Below the pieces are notes generated by a model. That model saw only the letters and a list, made by a program, of their open reading frames with translations, was not told the DNA's origin and did not search any database. From Symsagittifera roscoffensis (taxonomy: Eukaryota > Xenacoelomorpha > Acoela > Convolutidae), in contig NC_087071.1 in the NCBI RefSeq assembly GCF_963678635.1, forward strand, positions 9,163,842-9,227,841: a stretch of 64,000 bases of DNA, read 5' to 3'. Below are positions 61,680-64,000 of this stretch, piece after piece. A program made the position numbers and the translations under genes. Each line of letters begins with the position of its first letter. Within the stretch, counting starts at the first letter, position 1.

Positions 61680-64000
61680 GAAGTCTGAACAAACAAGGGC
61701 GAGTCTTATTGCTGGGATTGGAACACTTGCACGGCGGGTTCTAACGTTGTATTTTTGTATTATATTGTCGGCTGATGGGACTGGGTATTTTAAACGAACC
61801 AGTGGTCAAAATCCTCGGGTGGTTTGACCATTCAAAATTCAGACAGATTGTTCGTTTGAAATGGGCGGAGTTGTCGATGTCCATTTACATCGGGAAAGCA
61901 AAGTTTCCACTGCTTTATCAAAGTTAATGACTGAGAATTGGTTCTTTGAGGCATGCTGGTCAACAATGTTTCAAGAAAAGGATATTATTAGGGGTCAGGG
62001 CTTCGATGTCGTTGGGGGGAAATGGAAACAGTCGTGATTAGTTGTGCGTTCATAATTTTTTCAATCTCGGACAACAAGGTATGGAAATGTCGTAGAGATA
62101 TGGCGTTTGTAATACTGCTTTGGATGAGACCTTCTTAGATGACATCAAAATGTGGCGGAGTCGAATTAACAAGATACATAGTAGTATCCAAAAAAGTTTT
62201 TAATTGCGGAGCCGTTGAAGGTGGCCAGGCTTTTGCTTAGGCTGCCGTGAAGTTCATTGCATTGTCAGATCGGAATTCTGAAAGGGTGCCAATGTTTGCA
62301 AAAATTAGGGTTGCGCAGGTGATAGTTCATGACGCATTTGCAGATGAACTGAGCAAATGGTCATGTTGGTAAGAGCCAGTTCAACTCGTTTGTAGTACGT
62401 GGTTGAGCTGCTAAAAGCTAAGAGTTAAAAAGTGTCAAGTGCAGTTTGCTGAAAAGGGAATTCCTTATTTGCTGGAAATCGACGTTTGCTGGAGATGGGA
62501 GGGGAGAAATTTCATTATAAAGTTCATAGGCGAGTATAATGGCCTCGGCAGTCGTACCAACTGTTGTATATATCACGTATTCAAGCTCTCGCTATGAGAA
62601 TCCAATATTTAGCTCACAAAATGCTCGATTGAAGAAGGTTCAGCAGAGATGTGAACAATTTGTGTGGGCTGGTAAAACTCAGGGTGTTTCCATCCAATAT
62701 AAAAGAATACTTCGAGCAATACCAACTTCTCAACTTTTTTAGTCTTTCTCTGGCTCGCATGATGTTCGATTCAGTGGAAAAAATGAAGAAGTGTTATATT
62801 TGGCTAGAGTTAGCAACAATTTTATCGCGTAAAATGTTTCGTATGCTTTCAGGGTAAAAACCGTGACGTTGATTTACTGGAGTTGTCAAAAATTTTGAAA
62901 ACGCTGAGGGCGGAAAATGATTTAGGTTGTAATGATGAGATTTCTGCTGACAACTCTGAGGAGCCTATTGATCGAATGAAGGTTTGCTGCTTGAATTCCT
63001 AAAATATGCAGCGGCTGCAAGTAGATTACAAACAGTCGCGGAGAAGGTGATTCAAAGCGTTCGTTGTTGATACAGGAGCAGCTAATTGTGGGGTCTGGAA
63101 GGCTGTCACCTAGGAAGAAGGCTGCCATTTGTGTATCAACACTTTGATATACTGCAGTTGCAGCCATGCTGTCTGTCACTTTCCACAGTGTCGAGCGATA
63201 GGCTGTTCCGAGAAGCGCTTTGTGGCTGAAGAAGGACAACTGGTCCATTGTCTGCATATGTTGAGCTTGAAAAGAGGATTCTACGGTTTCCATCATTGGC
63301 GGGGATGAGAAAGTCTGGGCAGTTTTTCCACTGAATAGATTGCGATAGCTCCAGTATCTCTGCTACAAAAGTTGCAACAAAAATTGTCTTTTGCCTGATC
63401 CACAAACTTATTGCTAATTGCTAATGATGTGTTGCTATTGGTCCAGATATCAGTGAAGCTTAGATATAAGCGTTGTTGTTGCTCAAAGAAGCTAGCAAGA
63501 CATCACCAAACAGAGCTTTGTTGATTCAATGGGGACTATTTGAGCCTTGCCTGAGACTAACAAAATTTTGGGATCTGTTATGGAATTCGTAGAGTCGACA
63601 AGGAATTCTACAGAAATTTGAGTTGTGTACGAGACATTTGATACGATGAGCGATAAAAATTTCTGAAGTCGATTCTGCGAAATTTGGCGAGGCTTGAGGA
63701 GCGGTTGAAATTGTCGGATTCTTGAAGAAGTTCAGGGAGCAAGGGAAGGTCCTTGTCTGTGATTTGATTGTCCCGTTTTATCAATTTTCCCCAAATGGTT
63801 TGCTGTAAGTTTGAGAGTTAAAGGATAACGGGATTGGCGATACAAATAGGCTCGATTAAGGAGATTGTTGCGCTGAGCCGGCTGATTTTTTACCAGATAG
63901 ATAATTTTTTTCGACTAAAAATGAGTGAATCAGAAGAAAAGATCCATTCGATTCCCAATTTGGATCGTCGTGTTGGGATCTGTCAGTTCGTCGTGATATA
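61680..64000 (-). pseudogene. Decayed BEL/Pao-type pol (RNase H and integrase), runs off the window
   Basis: Minus-strand blocks appear in BEL/Pao order with frame changes: a LLVSGKAQIVPIES block (about 63,540-63,576), IWTNSNT (about 63,430-63,450), FVAEILELSQSIQW and PANDG (about 63,290-63,370), then integrase pieces FRSDNAMNF (about 62,255-62,285) and LLSEIEKIMNAQL (about 62,035-62,085) followed by a DIEALTPNN block. A C-terminal NIIQKYNVRT block lies near 61,740. These are well-known BEL/Pao RNase H-to-integrase landmarks. Stops and indels are frequent, so the element is old and inactive. RT should lie to the right of the window. Confidence 0.75.

Overview
The window is AT-rich nuclear DNA of a eukaryote, almost certainly an invertebrate animal. 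It is dominated by mobile elements and their remains. I see no rRNA, no tRNA, no bacterial operon and no recognisable single-copy cellular gene. Candidate 3' splice sites of the short pyrimidine-run-plus-AG type occur. The species cannot be fixed from sequence alone.

Layout. 0-1.7 kb: four minus-strand reading frames packed head to tail with overlaps, one resembling a DEDDh-type exonuclease; this looks like a virus- or transposon-derived cassette. 2.0-4.4 kb: two terminal-inverted-repeat elements. 4.9-22.2 kb: a patchwork of degraded repeats. It holds four copies of an unnamed ~0.6-1 kb repeat family (R1), four arrays of a hairpin-forming GAGCGGTTT motif, a decayed Gypsy-type pol on the minus strand (11.0-12.3 kb), two diverged copies of one coding-like block (14.5-15.5 and 16.9-18.1 kb), a minisatellite, and one plausible terminal exon (22.07-22.24 kb). 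22.2-42.3 kb: very AT-rich and mostly unassignable. Its main structure is a 2,267-bp unit in tandem (two full copies and one partial copy, 25.3-31.5 kb), preceded by a foldback element whose relatives lie inside the units.

42,340-60,092: a 17,753-bp LTR retroelement on the minus strand. It has 410-bp LTRs that I read as differing at one base, a CTAG target-site duplication, a primer-binding-site candidate, and a long leader. In element order it carries: leader ORF, small basic ORF0, very large Gag (capsid domain and zinc knuckle), a stop-separated linker frame, RT/RNase H (YLDD), integrase (HHCC, D-D-35-E, GPY), two tiny hydrophobic ORFs, a Ser/Pro/Thr-rich ORF3, an envelope-like membrane glycoprotein ORF, and ORF5 joined to it by an ATGA overlap. 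The copy looks recently inserted but defective. There is no visible protease, a frame break lies inside RNase H, and in-frame TAA codons interrupt the envelope ORF (two) and ORF5 (one); another TAA separates Gag from the frame that follows it.

60.1-64 kb: a 1.1-kb inverted-repeat structure, then a decayed BEL/Pao-type pol (RNase H and integrase) on the minus strand running off the window. The strongest novelty candidates are the accessory gene set and stop-codon pattern of the giant retroelement, the compact exonuclease-like cassette at the left edge, and the hairpin arrays.
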